Part shown: one piece after another, positions 63,779-64,000 of the stretch
Position numbering within the stretch: the first letter of the stretch is position 1
Layout of the letters: the number at the start of each line of letters is the position of its first letter
DNA from: Phoronis australis
Lineage: Eukaryota; Phoronida; Phoronidae
DNA: 64,000 nucleotides
Reading direction: 5' to 3'
Assembly (NCBI GenBank): GCA_002633005.1
Contig: NMRA01000415.1
Span: forward strand, 221,161 to 285,160
Position numbers and translations under genes: made by a program
The notes under the pieces: generated by a model
Databases searched by the model: none
Told to the model about the DNA's origin: nothing
Seen by the model: only the letters and a program-made list of their open reading frames with translations

Positions 63779-64000
63779 CTGGAAAACATTGGCGCCTGAT
63801 GTATACAATGCTGTATAGAAACACCCACCTCGGAACCATATGCAAGAAGGATTCCTCATAACGTTATGCACTGACATACCTTAAGACGAATCGAGCAACA
63901 CGCGTTCTTGAACTGCAACATTTCTATTTAAGTGATGCGTTCAGTTACATGTATGTACATGATGTACCCACCTCGTAAGGTCGCGTGTTGGCCATGGGAG
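63779..64000 (-). other. Intron and possible partial exon at the right edge
   Basis: On the minus strand, TTACGAG|GTGGGT near 63969-63974 could be the donor of a further upstream exon reaching the edge. Its frame cannot be fixed from 30 bases, so it is not called as coding. Confidence 0.3.

Noticed and set aside
1-64000. CRISPR arrays, bacterial operons, riboswitches, rRNA genes
   Set aside because: None was seen; the sequence is clearly animal nuclear DNA with spliced genes.

Overview
The window is nuclear DNA from an invertebrate animal. Genes are split by GT-AG introns, intergenic and intronic DNA is AT-rich, and there are CR1-type LINEs, tRNA-derived SINEs and MITE-like repeats. The gene content (TDRD5-like LOTUS/Tudor protein, RING/B-box/NHL TRIM proteins, arylamine N-acetyltransferase, a probable outer-dynein-arm docking protein) and the apparently high heterozygosity suggest a marine broadcast spawner. 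An invertebrate deuterostome such as a lancelet, hemichordate or echinoderm is my best guess, but the sequence alone does not settle it.

Layout. 1-500: a hexanucleotide microsatellite. About 500-4640 (minus): a decayed CR1-like LINE whose ORF1 keeps PHD, esterase-like and CCHC modules and whose ORF2 keeps endonuclease and reverse-transcriptase parts. 6048-7007 (minus): an intact single-exon arylamine N-acetyltransferase. 7.2-15.2 kb: gene-poor DNA with repeats and a one-base scaffold gap at 9280. 15272-58308 (plus): one large TDRD5-like gene that I could thread through 21 coding exons with all splice phases consistent (3249 nt, 1082 aa). Its 16.4-kb intron 12 contains two nested TRIM-type genes arranged head to head: 31486-34755 (minus) and 37268-41801 (plus). 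62590-63778 (minus): the 3' exons of a convergent coiled-coil gene, probably ODAD3/CCDC151-like, running off the right edge.

The assembly has two visible problems. Blocks 22257-24430 / 24432-26487 and 47361-49226 / 49557-51413 are near-identical direct duplications, each meeting a single N exactly where the first copy ends. They look like unmerged overlapping contig ends carrying two haplotypes, not real exon duplications. All seven differences I found between the duplicated exons are synonymous.

Most interesting biology. The TDRD5-like protein appears to have four LOTUS modules instead of three. A divergent TRIM-NHL pair is nested inside this germline gene. An inverted, decayed copy of exon 14 with its flanking intron lies in intron 18, so exons 15-18 are flanked by complementary intronic arms. 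Several repeat families are also present: a 440-bp higher-order repeat element, a TA-flanked 15-bp TIR transposon, a paired perfect hairpin and a three-copy SINE family. The LOTUS/Tudor gene is expected to act in germ granules on the piRNA pathway. I see no sequence-level link between it and the nested TRIM genes beyond position.
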